NCBI GenBank assembly: GCA_013001815.1
Contig: JABDLV010000175.1
Location: 1-39,621 of the forward strand
Source: Bacteroidia bacterium
Lineage (GTDB): Bacteria > Bacteroidota > Bacteroidia > AKYH767-A > OLB10
Direction of reading: 5' to 3'
Length of the DNA stretch: 39,621 nucleotides
How positions within the stretch are numbered: the first letter of the stretch is position 1; each line of letters starts with the position of its first letter. The notes below the pieces were generated by a model. The model searched no databases. It was not told the origin of the DNA and worked only from the letters and a program-made list of their open reading frames with translations. Below are positions 1-9,262 of the stretch, piece by piece. The position numbers and the translations under genes are program-made.

Positions 1-1385
1 GTGTAATTGTAACCCATACTTTAACAACTGATAAATCAACGGCAGAGCAGGCAGAATCCTTAAAGCCAACCATTCAATTTGCAAATTTTGCCCCGGTTCC
101 GGCCGGTTCTATAGATTTTATTGAAGCTGCAAATAGCACAGTTAATGGCGTTGTTCACGTAAAAGTGGTTTCTGTAAGCAGTGGTGAAACTATGCGTTCT
201 ACTGATCCGTTCAGAGATTTTTTCAGGTACTATGACAGAGGTCCGCAAAAAAGGCAATCCTCAGGTTCTGGTGTAATTATTAAAAAGGATGGATACATTG
301 TTACCAATAACCATGTAATTCAAGGAGCAACAGAAATTGAAGTAACATTAAATGATAACAGAACCTATGCTGCAGAAGTAGTGGGAACAGACCCTTCTAC
401 CGACTTAGCAGTAATTAAAATTGATGAAAGTAATCTACCTACCATACCCTACTCTAACTCAGATGAGGTGGCGGTTGGACAATGGGTACTTGCAGTTGGA
501 AATCCTTTTAATTTAACCAGCACAGTAACGGCAGGTATTGTTAGTGCAAAGGCTAGAAATATTAATATTCTGCCAAACCAACAATATGCAATAGAAAGTT
601 TTATACAGACGGATGCTGCGGTAAACCCTGGAAACAGTGGTGGGGCACTAGTAAATACCAGAGGTGAATTGGTTGGAATTAATACTGCTATTGCTTCTAG
701 CACCGGTTCATATGCTGGTTACTCATTTGCCATACCGGTTAATTTGGTAAGCAAATCTGTAGATGACTTAATTGAATACGGTGAGGTGCAAAGAGGTTTT
801 ATTGGCGTAAATATTAGAACCATGGATGCAGAACTTGCAGAGCAATTGGAAATTGATAATGTTAGAGGTGTATATGTTGCAGGCTTATCAGCAAGTGGTG
901 CAGCGGCAGAAGCTGGAATTAAAGAAGGAGATATTATTACAGACATTGAAGGAAAACAAGTAAACACTGCACCCGAACTGCAAGAACAAGTAGGAAACTT
1001 TAGACCCGGAAATAAAATTACGGTTTCACTGTTACGCGATAACAAAAGAAAAAATGTTGAAGTTAAACTTAGGAACAAGAATGGTGACCTAAGTATTATT
1101 AAAGCTAAAGACATAAGTAGCGTTTTAGGTGCCAAGCTAGAAGATGCGTCAGCAGAGGAAAAGGAGCGATTAGGAATTGGTGGTGGTGTAAAAATAAAAG
1201 AACTAAGCAGCGGCAAATTAAAAGAAGCCGGCATAAAACAGGGCTTTATTATTACTAAAATTGATAAGCAAAGAGTAGGCAATTCAAATGAGGTACAAGC
1301 CATGCTTAAAAGCAAAGATGGTGGTGTACTGATAGAAGGATATTACCCAAATGGATTAAAAGGCTACTACGGCTTTGGATTGTAG
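1..1385 (+). CDS. HtrA/DegP-like trypsin-family serine protease with PDZ domains (5' end outside window)
   Basis: The frame is open to the left edge upstream of the listed ATG at 165 (VIVTHTLTTDKSTAEQAESLKPTIQFANFAPVPAGSIDFIEAANSTVNGVVHVKVVS...). Catalytic motifs: NNHVI (His), TDLAVIKID (Asp), NPGNSGGALVN (Ser). PDZ-like region follows (RGVYVAGLSASGAAAEAGIKEGDIITDI). Confidence 0.95.
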   Translation, partial: VIVTHTLTTDKSTAEQAESLKPTIQFANFAPVPAGSIDFIEAANSTVNGVVHVKVVSVSSGETMRSTDPFRDFFRYYDRGPQKRQSSGSGVIIKKDGYIVTNNHVIQGATEIEVTLNDNRTYAAEVVGTDPSTDLAVIKIDESNLPTIPYSNSDEVAVGQWVLAVGNPFNLTSTVTAGIVSAKARNINILPNQQYAIESFIQTDAAVNPGNSGGALVNTRGELVGINTAIASSTGSYAGYSFAIPVNLVSKSVDDLIEYGEVQRGFIGVNIRTMDAELAEQLEIDNVRGVYVAGLSASGAAAEAGIKEGDIITDIEGKQVNTAPELQEQVGNFRPGNKITVSLLRDNKRKNVEVKLRNKNGDLSIIKAKDISSVLGAKLEDASAEEKERLGIGGGVKIKELSSGKLKEAGIKQGFIITKIDKQRVGNSNEVQAMLKSKDGGVLIEGYYPNGLKGYYGFGL

Positions 1386-1536
1386 AAATAGTAGGCAGGA
1401 CATACACTTTTAGGACACATTTTTGAGTTATATATATAGCGGGATTAGTAATAGGCGAATTTTTACTTTACCTAACTAACTGTATGTAGTTGTAAGGCAA
1501 TGTCTTCTGTAGTGCCAAATTTCATTCTTAATAAAC

Positions 1537-1567
1537 TTGAAACAGAGGTTTATAATTGCTACTTTTG
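1537..1567 (+). promoter_or_regulatory. Putative Bacteroidetes-type promoter for rpoD: TTG-N20-TACTTTTG
   Basis: TTG at 1537-1539 and TACTTTTG (TAnnTTTG consensus) at 1560-1567, 73 bp upstream of the rpoD ATG. Confidence 0.6.
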
Positions 1568-1640
1568 TAAGGTATGTCTTTTTGGCAAGGATGTAAGAAT
1601 AAACTATTATAAATCAAGCCTTTAAATAAAATTAGTCTGT

Positions 1641-2507
1641 ATGAGGCAACTAAAAATCACCAAATCTATTACCAATCGAGAGAGTCAATCTCTTGAAAAG
1701 TATTTGCAGGAAATTGGACGTGAGGATTTAATCACGGCCGAAATGGAAGTTGAGTTGGCTAGAAAAATCAAGAAGGGAGACCAAACCGCACTTGACAAAC
1801 TCACCAAAGCCAATCTTCGTTTCGTTGTTTCTGTTGCAAAACAATATCAAAACCAGGGGTTGAGTCTTCCTGATTTGATAAATGAGGGTAATTTAGGTTT
1901 AATTAAAGCTGCGAAGCGTTTTGACGAAACTCGTGGTTTTAAATTTATTTCTTACGCAGTGTGGTGGATAAGACAAAGTATCCTTCAAGCACTGGCGGAA
2001 CAATCCAGAATTGTTCGTTTACCATTGAACCAAGTAGGTTCTTTAAACAAAATAAGCAAAGCTTATTCTAAGTTAGAACAAGAGTTTGAGCGTGAGCCTA
2101 GTGCTGACGAGCTTGCTGCTGTTCTTGAACTTCCATCAGAAAAAATTACCGACACCATGCGTGTGAGTGGTAAACATGTTTCTATGGATGCTCCTTTTGT
2201 ACAAGGAGAAGACAACAGTTTATTAGATGTTTTAGAAAATGGCGACTCACCAAGAGCTGACAGTTTATTAATGTCAGAATCTTTACAAAAAGAAATTGAG
2301 CGCTCTCTAAACACTTTAACTGAACGTGAAAGAGAAGTAATTAAGCTCTTTTTTGGAATTGGCATGAACCACGGTTTAACCTTAGAAGAAATTGGAGCTA
2401 AATTTGACTTAACTCGCGAGCGTGTACGTCAAATTAAAGAAAAAGCAATTAGAAGGCTGAGACATAAATCGCGAAGCCGATTGCTGAAAGCCTACTTAGG
2501 CCAATAA
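1641..2507 (+). CDS. rpoD: RNA polymerase sigma factor RpoD/SigA (short Bacteroidetes form)
   Basis: Sigma-70 regions: [56 protein letters not shown], and region 4 [30 protein letters not shown]. Confidence 0.97.
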   Translation: MRQLKITKSITNRESQSLEKYLQEIGREDLITAEMEVELARKIKKGDQTALDKLTKANLRFVVSVAKQYQNQGLSLPDLINEGNLGLIKAAKRFDETRGFKFISYAVWWIRQSILQALAEQSRIVRLPLNQVGSLNKISKAYSKLEQEFEREPSADELAAVLELPSEKITDTMRVSGKHVSMDAPFVQGEDNSLLDVLENGDSPRADSLLMSESLQKEIERSLNTLTEREREVIKLFFGIGMNHGLTLEEIGAKFDLTRERVRQIKEKAIRRLRHKSRSRLLKAYLGQ

Positions 2508-2511
2508 TATT

Positions 2512-2546
2512 AAAAAAGTCCGGAGATATTCTTCGGACTTTTCTTT
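2512..2546 (+). terminator. Rho-independent-like terminator downstream of rpoD
   Basis: AAAAGTCCGGAGA-TAT-TCTTCGGACTTTT (2514-2542), a 13-bp stem with one G-T wobble, followed by CTTTT. Confidence 0.8.
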
Positions 2547-2614
2547 TACCCTTACCTCAGATTTGATTAATTTTGTACCCTTAAATTAAATTAAACACGC
2601 ATCCACAAATAAGC

Positions 2615-4075
2615 ATGAGAGCTAAAACTTTAGAAAACTACGTTGGCGATTTAAGCAACTGGATTAAGCTTGAAAAAGCAGCTATAGAACTTATTCATAT
2701 AACCGGCAGTCTTTGGTTAGACAAAGCAGTTGAACTGGTAATGTTTAGAAAACAGTTAGTAGATAGAAGTGCGAGTGAAATATTAAATATTCATCACAAC
2801 ACGCATGAGCTGTTAGGTACTTCTATGGATATTAATGATACACTTTCTGTGGCTAAAGAATTAGCTAAGCTTGATTTAGCGCCATCAAAAATTGACATAG
2901 GCAAATTAACTAAAGAGTTAATGGATGCCGGTGCAATGCAAAACGGAAGCAAAGATGAATTCATTAAAAGTAAGATTGGTGATTTTATTGGTGCCGAAAA
3001 GAAAAACATTGAACCAAAAGATGTAGTGCTTTATGGTTTTGGTAGAATTGGAAGATTATTGGCACGTGAATTAATTAGTCAAGCCGGTAAAGGAGAACAG
3101 TTAAGATTACGCGCAATAGTTACCAGAAATAATTCTGATGATAACATCATTAAACGTGCAATGCTTTTACGTAATGATTCTGTACATGGACCATTTCCGG
3201 GAACAGTAATTGAAGATTTAGAAAATAAATGCTTGGTTGTAAACGGGCACACCATTGATATGATTGCCGCTAATGACCCAACTACTATTGATTATACCTC
3301 TTATGGCATTAATGATGCATTAATAATTGACAATACAGGCGTTTACAGAGACAGAGAAGAATTAGGCAGCCATTTAAAAGCAAAAGGTGCTGCTAAAGTG
3401 TTGTTAACCGCTCCCGGCAAAGATGATATTCCGAATGTAGTTTACGGTGTAAATCAAGCGCAGTCTAAAGATGATGAAACCATTTTTTCAGCAGCATCAT
3501 GCACAACCAATGCTATTGTTCCGGTTTTAAAAGTACTGGATGATATTATAGGAATTGAAAATGGACACATTGAAACCATTCATGCATATACCAATGACCA
3601 AAACTTACTGGATAACTACCACAAGAAAAACAGAAGAGGTCGTTCTGCAGCATTAAACATGGTACTTACAGAAACAGGTGCTGCAAAGGCAGTATCTAAA
3701 GCCTTACCACAATTAAGTGGCAAACTTACCGGTAATGCAGTACGAGTGCCTACACCTGATGTTTCTTTGGCTATTCTTAATTTAAATGCAAAAAGAGAAA
3801 CAAGTGTGGAAGAGGTAAACGAAAGTTTACGTCAGGCAAGTTTAAGTGGGGCCCTTATTGAACAAATTCATTACAGCGATTCACTAGAACTTGTTTCAAG
3901 TGATATGATTGGAAGTGCCAGTACAAGTATAGTTGATGCTCCCTCTACCCTAGTTTCTGAAAATAACAAAAGCATGGTGGTTTATGCTTGGTACGACAAT
4001 GAGTATGGATATAGTCGTCAGGTAATTCGTTATGCTAAGTTTATTAGTAAGGTTAGAAGGTTAACTTACTATTAG
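2615..4075 (+). CDS. gap: Glyceraldehyde-3-phosphate dehydrogenase, long form (~486 aa)
   Basis: VLYGFGRIGRLLARELI Rossmann motif, active-site SAASCTTNAIVPVLKVL, and C-terminal WYDNEYGYSRQVIRY. N-terminal extension of about 130 aa. Confidence 0.95.
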   Translation: MRAKTLENYVGDLSNWIKLEKAAIELIHITGSLWLDKAVELVMFRKQLVDRSASEILNIHHNTHELLGTSMDINDTLSVAKELAKLDLAPSKIDIGKLTKELMDAGAMQNGSKDEFIKSKIGDFIGAEKKNIEPKDVVLYGFGRIGRLLARELISQAGKGEQLRLRAIVTRNNSDDNIIKRAMLLRNDSVHGPFPGTVIEDLENKCLVVNGHTIDMIAANDPTTIDYTSYGINDALIIDNTGVYRDREELGSHLKAKGAAKVLLTAPGKDDIPNVVYGVNQAQSKDDETIFSAASCTTNAIVPVLKVLDDIIGIENGHIETIHAYTNDQNLLDNYHKKNRRGRSAALNMVLTETGAAKAVSKALPQLSGKLTGNAVRVPTPDVSLAILNLNAKRETSVEEVNESLRQASLSGALIEQIHYSDSLELVSSDMIGSASTSIVDAPSTLVSENNKSMVVYAWYDNEYGYSRQVIRYAKFISKVRRLTYY

Positions 4076-4207
4076 GCCTCGCATATTAACATAGTTGTCA
4101 AGCTACTGGGTAAATACTCAATATTCAAAAATTTGTACATTCGTTTTATAGTATTTCTGCAATCGTCAGAAATGTATTATAATGTGCACTCCCTAATTCT
4201 CAAAACC

Positions 4208-5671
4208 ATGCTAAAATTCTATTTAATAATTATTGGACTTATAGTCGCTAACAGCTCCATTGCTCAAACTATATTATTCAGCGAAAATTTTGAAACCGCT
4301 AATAGCTCAATTACATTAAATACAAATGACGTTAATTCAACTACAGTTGGATATAATGAATGGATAATCAATAATAATTTTACAGGTGGAAGTGGCAGCC
4401 TTACATGCCTAGGATTTCCATTTACATATTCCGTTGTAAACACACCTTTACAACCAAACAGTTTTACCAATTCCCCAAGCAGTAATTACCTTCATGTAAT
4501 AAGTTCTGAAGCAATTTCAGATAATATTCTTGCAGCATCATTTCTTGCAGCAGATGGTATATGTTTTTTGGATGAAAACTACTTCGTCTCAATGACTAAT
4601 GATATATCTACTACCAATCATATTGGAGTTGAAATTAGTTTTTGGTGGTTATGCGCAGGTTCAATTAATAATTTTGGAGAAGTTTATTATAGCATAGATG
4701 GTGGCAACAGTTGGGTTTTATTATCTAATACGGGTTATCAAAATCAAACAAGTTGGATGAAAACCACAATAGCAAATCCTATTTTTGATAATCAGTCGCA
4801 ACTGCGTTTTGGTTTTAGATTTGTAAACGGCATAACTACAACTGCTGCTGACCCCGCATTTAGTATTGATGAAATTCAAATTGCATCAACTTGTGCAAAT
4901 ACAAGCAGCAACATAATAGTTAGTCAATGCGGCCCTTATACTGTACCTAGCGGAAATACCACACATAATGCAAGTGGGTTTTATACTGACACAATACCAA
5001 ATTCAATGGGTTGTGATAGCATTATTCTCATTGATCTAACAATAAATAATAATACTAGCTCCTCAACCAATGTTTCATCCTGTTACACATATACTGTGCC
5101 CAGTGGTGATGAAACGTATACAAGCGATGGAATGTATTTGGACACTATACCTAATACTTCCGGATGCGATAGCATCATAACAATTAACCTGACTATTAAA
5201 ACAGTTGATACAAGCTTAACATTAGCGGGTAATTTAATTACTGCAAATGCAACAGGAGCTACCTACCAATGGGTTGATTGTTTAAATGCCTACTCTCTAA
5301 TTCCGGGTGAAACAAATCAATCATACACAATAACAGTAAATGGGATTTATGCGGTTGTTATAACACAGAATGGCTGCCAAGATACCTCAGGCTGCATACG
5401 ATTGGATAATGTTGGACTAGAAGAAAACTCTCTATTCAATATTACAACTTACCCTAATCCATCTGATGGTTATGTTTATCTAAATATTCCGGAACACTTA
5501 CCATTTCTAAAATTTGATTTACTTAATTCCTATGGAGCGGTAATTGAAAAAGGGAAATTTCTGACAAATAAATCTAAATTCATCAACCTAAATAGCCAAA
5601 GTTCCGGAGTTTACTTTATTAAGATTTACAACGATTTATATTCAAAAACATTTAAAGTTATACTTGAATAG
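4208..5671 (+). CDS. Secreted protein with T9SS type A C-terminal sorting domain
   Basis: ATG at 4208 gives signal peptide MLKFYLIIIGLIVANSSIAQ. Listed ORF begins at 4133. C-terminal TYPNPSDGYVYLNIP...SSGVYFIKIYNDLYSKTFKVILE. Confidence 0.85.
   Translation: MLKFYLIIIGLIVANSSIAQTILFSENFETANSSITLNTNDVNSTTVGYNEWIINNNFTGGSGSLTCLGFPFTYSVVNTPLQPNSFTNSPSSNYLHVISSEAISDNILAASFLAADGICFLDENYFVSMTNDISTTNHIGVEISFWWLCAGSINNFGEVYYSIDGGNSWVLLSNTGYQNQTSWMKTTIANPIFDNQSQLRFGFRFVNGITTTAADPAFSIDEIQIASTCANTSSNIIVSQCGPYTVPSGNTTHNASGFYTDTIPNSMGCDSIILIDLTINNNTSSSTNVSSCYTYTVPSGDETYTSDGMYLDTIPNTSGCDSIITINLTIKTVDTSLTLAGNLITANATGATYQWVDCLNAYSLIPGETNQSYTITVNGIYAVVITQNGCQDTSGCIRLDNVGLEENSLFNITTYPNPSDGYVYLNIPEHLPFLKFDLLNSYGAVIEKGKFLTNKSKFINLNSQSSGVYFIKIYNDLYSKTFKVILE
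4906..5214 (+). repeat. Two tandem ~50-aa cysteine-containing protein modules
   Basis: CGPYTVPSGNTTHNASGFYTDTIPNSMGCDSIILIDLTI and CYTYTVPSGDETYTSDGMYLDTIPNTSGCDSIITINLTI align over their whole length. Confidence 0.8.
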
Positions 5672-5740
5672 GAGAATTATTTTGCCCAACGGTAAAATTT
5701 ATAATTCAATTGTATATCTTTAAGTATATCTTAAAAACAC

Positions 5741-6976
5741 ATGATGAGAAAAATTACTCTTTTTTTCATTGCCTGTGTGTTTAATGCTTGGTGTGTTTCA
5801 GCTCAAACTGTTTTTTTTAGTGAAGATTTTGGCACAGGTTGTTCAACTGCGAGTTTAGCTACTTCGTTTGGTTGGACAGTAAGTAATACCGGAACAAATG
5901 ATCCCGGTGCAAATCGTTGGTATGTTTCTGCTACAGAAAATGGAAATGCAGTTGGAGCATGTGGTTCTCAATGCGGTTCAAATAGAACATTGCATTTAGG
6001 TGCAAATTTTTTTACAATTGATGGAGGCGCATCATATTATGAATCTACACCGTTTTTTTGTCCCGGTTTTTTCCCATGTTCAGAAACAAATAAACGAATT
6101 GAGTCACCTGTAATTAATTGTGCCGGCTACTCATCCATTACTTTGGATTTTCAGTATCTCGAAAACGGTGAAGCAAATGATGACCAGGCAACATTGCATT
6201 ATTTTGATGGCAACAATTGGCTCTTTTTGCATAATCTAAATAAAACATCAGGCATTTGTTCTCCATTAGGAACCTGGTCTGCATTCAGCATTAATCTACC
6301 ACCTTCTGCAGACAATAATCCATATGTAAAAATTGGAATTAATTGGACAAATGATGCAGATGGACTGGGTAGCGATCCTTCGTTTGCTATAGATAATATT
6401 CAGCTTAGCGCATTAACTCCTCTTCCGGTAGAATTACTTTATTTTAACGGTAATCAAAATAATAATCAAATAGCACTGAATTGGGAGACCGCAACAGAAA
6501 TCAACAATGATTATTTTATTGTAGAAAGAAGTGATGATGGAAGTACCTTTTATCCAATTACTAAAGTAGAAGGATTCGGAAATTCATCAACCAATATTCA
6601 TTATGAATTTATTGATAAGATCATTAAACAATCCTATTATTACTACCGACTGAAACAAGTAGATTTTAATGGGACCTTTGATTACAGTGATGTAATTCTC
6701 ATTAAATTCATTTTTAAAAATCCTGATCAAGGTATATTAATACCAAACCCAACCACAGGGATTACCACTCTACAATTTCAGTCAGAATTAAATGATGAAC
6801 ATACTATTGTACTTTATAATCAATTATCACAACAATTAAAATTAACTTCTTATAGAGCATATAACGGAACAAATTCGTTGCCATTCGACTTTTCATATTT
6901 AAATGAAGGGATTTATTATTTGCATATAATTAGAAACAAAACCAGTATTTCTACCCAAAAACTTATTATTTATTAG
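5741..6976 (+). CDS. Secreted protein with T9SS type A C-terminal sorting domain; related N-terminal domain to the upstream gene
   Basis: Signal peptide MRKITLFFIACVFNAWCVSAQ. C-terminal IPNPTTGITTLQFQ...LNEGIYYLHIIRNKTSISTQKLIIY. Confidence 0.85.
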   Translation: MMRKITLFFIACVFNAWCVSAQTVFFSEDFGTGCSTASLATSFGWTVSNTGTNDPGANRWYVSATENGNAVGACGSQCGSNRTLHLGANFFTIDGGASYYESTPFFCPGFFPCSETNKRIESPVINCAGYSSITLDFQYLENGEANDDQATLHYFDGNNWLFLHNLNKTSGICSPLGTWSAFSINLPPSADNNPYVKIGINWTNDADGLGSDPSFAIDNIQLSALTPLPVELLYFNGNQNNNQIALNWETATEINNDYFIVERSDDGSTFYPITKVEGFGNSSTNIHYEFIDKIIKQSYYYYRLKQVDFNGTFDYSDVILIKFIFKNPDQGILIPNPTTGITTLQFQSELNDEHTIVLYNQLSQQLKLTSYRAYNGTNSLPFDFSYLNEGIYYLHIIRNKTSISTQKLIIY

Positions 6977-7002
6977 GCCAAATTTTCTTTCTTTACATCG
7001 CT

Positions 7003-7377
7003 ATGAGTGATGTTGAGAATTTCATTTATTCGAACGATGGCCATCAAAAAGATGTAATGCTCTTTTTGCATAATTACATGGTATCTCAACCAGCCATTTC
7101 TGCCAAAATTCGATTTCATATTCCCTTTTACTATCGTAAAACCTGGATTTGTTATATGAATCCCCGAAAGGATAATAGCATAGAATTTTGCTTTATTCGA
7201 GGCCGAGAATTGTCTGATGGTCAGGGTATATTAGAATATAAAGGGCGAGTTATGGTTACCAGCGTTAATATTAAAACGGTAAAAGATATACCTGAACAGG
7301 CTTTATTTGAGGTAATTCAAGAAGCCATATTATTGGATGAAAACGTGCCATTTACCGTAAAGAAAAAGAAGAAATAA
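7003..7377 (+). CDS. DUF1801 domain-containing protein (YdhG-like)
   Basis: HIPFYYRKTWICYMNP...FCFIRGRELSD...ILEYKGRVMVTSVNIKTVKDIPEQALFEVIQEAILLDE resembles DUF1801 proteins. Confidence 0.7.
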   Translation: MSDVENFIYSNDGHQKDVMLFLHNYMVSQPAISAKIRFHIPFYYRKTWICYMNPRKDNSIEFCFIRGRELSDGQGILEYKGRVMVTSVNIKTVKDIPEQALFEVIQEAILLDENVPFTVKKKKK

Positions 7378-7393
7378 GTCATATACTTTTATT

Positions 7394-7420
7394 AGCTTTA
7401 TACATTATAAGCTTTTTAGC
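7394..7420 (+). terminator. Possible weak terminator or hairpin after the DUF1801 gene
   Basis: AGCTTTATA-CAT-TATAAGCT (7394-7413, one bulged T) followed by TTTTT. AT-rich, so low confidence. Confidence 0.3.
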
Positions 7421-7444
7421 TTTTATTTTTTAAAGAGAGATAGA

Positions 7445-8437
7445 ATGAAATTATCAAATATCAGATTGGAAGTAATGGCAACCATTGAAAAATCAATGGA
7501 TGAAATATTTGAAAAATATTTGAAGCCTATTGAAGTAAATTGGCAACCATCAGATTTATTGCCAGTTTCTAGTGGACCCGAATTTATTGAGGAAATAAAA
7601 GAGATTCAAGGTTTAGCTAGGGAAATGAGTTATGATTTGTGGGTAATATTGGTGGGCGATACTATTACAGAAGAAGCATTGCCAAGTTATGAATCATGGT
7701 TAATGGAAGTAGAAGGTGTAGATCAAGATAAACGAAATGGCTGGAGCCGTTGGATTAGAGCTTGGACAGCAGAAGAAAACCGACATGGTGATTTATTAAA
7801 TAAGTATCTCTATTTATCGGGCATGGTTGACATGCGCGAAATGGAAATTACAACCCAGTGGTTAATCAATGATGGATTTGATATTGGAACTGGAATGGAC
7901 CCTTATCGTAATTTTGTATACACCAGCTTTCAAGAAAAAGCTACAAATATATCGCACAGAAGAGTTGCAACCATGTGTAAGCAACAAGGCAATAACCAAC
8001 TGGCAAAAATTTGCGGTGTTATTGCAAGTGATGAAGCAAGACATGCAAACGCATATCAGAATTTTGTTAAACGAATTTTTGAGTTTGACCCAAGTGAAAT
8101 GATGCTTGCTTTTGAAGACATGATGCGCAAGAAAATTGTAATGCCAGCGCACTTAATGCGCGAGTCTGGTGGAAAAATAGCAGAACTATTTGATCATTTT
8201 TCTGATGCAGCACAAAGAATGAACGTATACACCACCCAGGACTACATTGATATTTTAAAAGAACTATTAGATGTTTGGGAACTTGATAAAGTTGCAGATT
8301 TAAATGACAAGGCTGAAAAAGCCAGAGATTATTTAATGAAATTACCAGGAAGACTGGAGCGTATTTCTGAAAGAATAACAGTACCTACCAAAGAATATCA
8401 ATTTAAATGGGTAGGTGTTCCGCAAGGAGCCCTGTAG
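7445..8437 (+). CDS. Acyl-ACP desaturase (soluble di-iron fatty acid desaturase)
   Basis: Di-iron motifs EENRHGDLLNKYLYLSG and DEARHANAYQ; WSRWIRAWTAEENRHG context typical of plant-type stearoyl-ACP desaturases. Confidence 0.92.
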   Translation: MKLSNIRLEVMATIEKSMDEIFEKYLKPIEVNWQPSDLLPVSSGPEFIEEIKEIQGLAREMSYDLWVILVGDTITEEALPSYESWLMEVEGVDQDKRNGWSRWIRAWTAEENRHGDLLNKYLYLSGMVDMREMEITTQWLINDGFDIGTGMDPYRNFVYTSFQEKATNISHRRVATMCKQQGNNQLAKICGVIASDEARHANAYQNFVKRIFEFDPSEMMLAFEDMMRKKIVMPAHLMRESGGKIAELFDHFSDAAQRMNVYTTQDYIDILKELLDVWELDKVADLNDKAEKARDYLMKLPGRLERISERITVPTKEYQFKWVGVPQGAL

Positions 8438-8451
8438 CATTTATTTTTCTA

Positions 8452-9231
8452 ATGCTTCGAAAATTTTTATCCTTCTGTAGGGCTTTAGGTGTTAACCCAA
8501 TTAAAACGTATTCCTTTTTTAAGGGGTTACCATGGTTCATTAAGGATTATAGAAATTTAAAAAATCAGCTCAAGAACAACTCTGATTTTCAAATTAAAAA
8601 ACTCGATCCGATTCTAACAAACAAACATGAGTCGAGTGGAATTGCATCCGGTCATTACTTTCATCAAGATCTTTTAATTGCCCAAAAAATTTACAACGCC
8701 AAACCGGAAAAACATGTTGATGTTGCCAGCAGAATAGATGGCTTTGTTGCACACATTGCTTCTTTTATGCCAATAGAAGTGTTTGATATTAGAAAATTAG
8801 AAAGCAAAATAGATAATATAAAGTTTGTTGAAGTTGACTTTATGTTTTTAAAACCGGAACTAGTGAACTACACTTCGTCCATATCTTGTTTGCATTCTAT
8901 AGAGCATTTTGGGCTTGGAAGATATGGTGACAAAATTGATGTTGACGGACATCTTAAAGGAATAGATACCATTTATAAAATTTTAAAACCCGGTGGTGTA
9001 TTTTATTTCTCTACACCCATAGGCGCACAACGCATTGAATTTAATTCTCAACGAGTATTCAGTGTAGAATATTTATTATCCATTTTAAAGGATAAGTTTG
9101 AGATTAAGAGCTTTTCTTATGTTAATGATAAGGGCGACCTACAGAAAGATGTAGAGTTGACCAAAAGTCAAACACAAAACAATTACCACTGTAATTATGG
9201 CTGCGGAATTTTGGAGCTAATTAAAAAATAA
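8452..9231 (+). CDS. DUF268 domain-containing protein (methyltransferase-like fold)
   Basis: HVDVASRIDGFVAHIASFMPIEVFDIR...LHSIEHFGLGRYGDKIDVDGHLKGIDTIYKILKPGGVFYFSTPIG. ATG 8452 avoids overlap with the desaturase; listed ORF starts at 8407. Confidence 0.75.
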   Translation: MLRKFLSFCRALGVNPIKTYSFFKGLPWFIKDYRNLKNQLKNNSDFQIKKLDPILTNKHESSGIASGHYFHQDLLIAQKIYNAKPEKHVDVASRIDGFVAHIASFMPIEVFDIRKLESKIDNIKFVEVDFMFLKPELVNYTSSISCLHSIEHFGLGRYGDKIDVDGHLKGIDTIYKILKPGGVFYFSTPIGAQRIEFNSQRVFSVEYLLSILKDKFEIKSFSYVNDKGDLQKDVELTKSQTQNNYHCNYGCGILELIKK

Positions 9232-9262
9232 AACTCAATAAACTCTAAAATTTCAGATTAGA

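Noticed and set aside
60-257. 65-aa minus-strand ORF
   Set aside because: Antisense to the HtrA reading frame, which is open to the window edge; no recognisable motif.
449-703. 84-aa minus-strand ORF
   Set aside because: Antisense to the protease catalytic core; likely spurious.
719-1315. 198-aa minus-strand ORF inside htrA
   Set aside because: Shadow ORF antisense to conserved PDZ-coding sequence; low-complexity Ser/Leu/Phe-rich composition.
1386-1640. Possible tRNA or small RNA in the htrA-rpoD gap
   Set aside because: No cloverleaf or other convincing structure seen; only the promoter-like TTG-N20-TACTTTTG was supportable.
2063-2365. 100-aa minus-strand ORF in rpoD
   Set aside because: Fully antisense to conserved sigma regions 3-4.
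7862-8152. 96-aa minus and 77-aa plus ORFs within the desaturase
   Set aside because: Both overlap the conserved di-iron motif coding region of the desaturase in other frames; no independent support.
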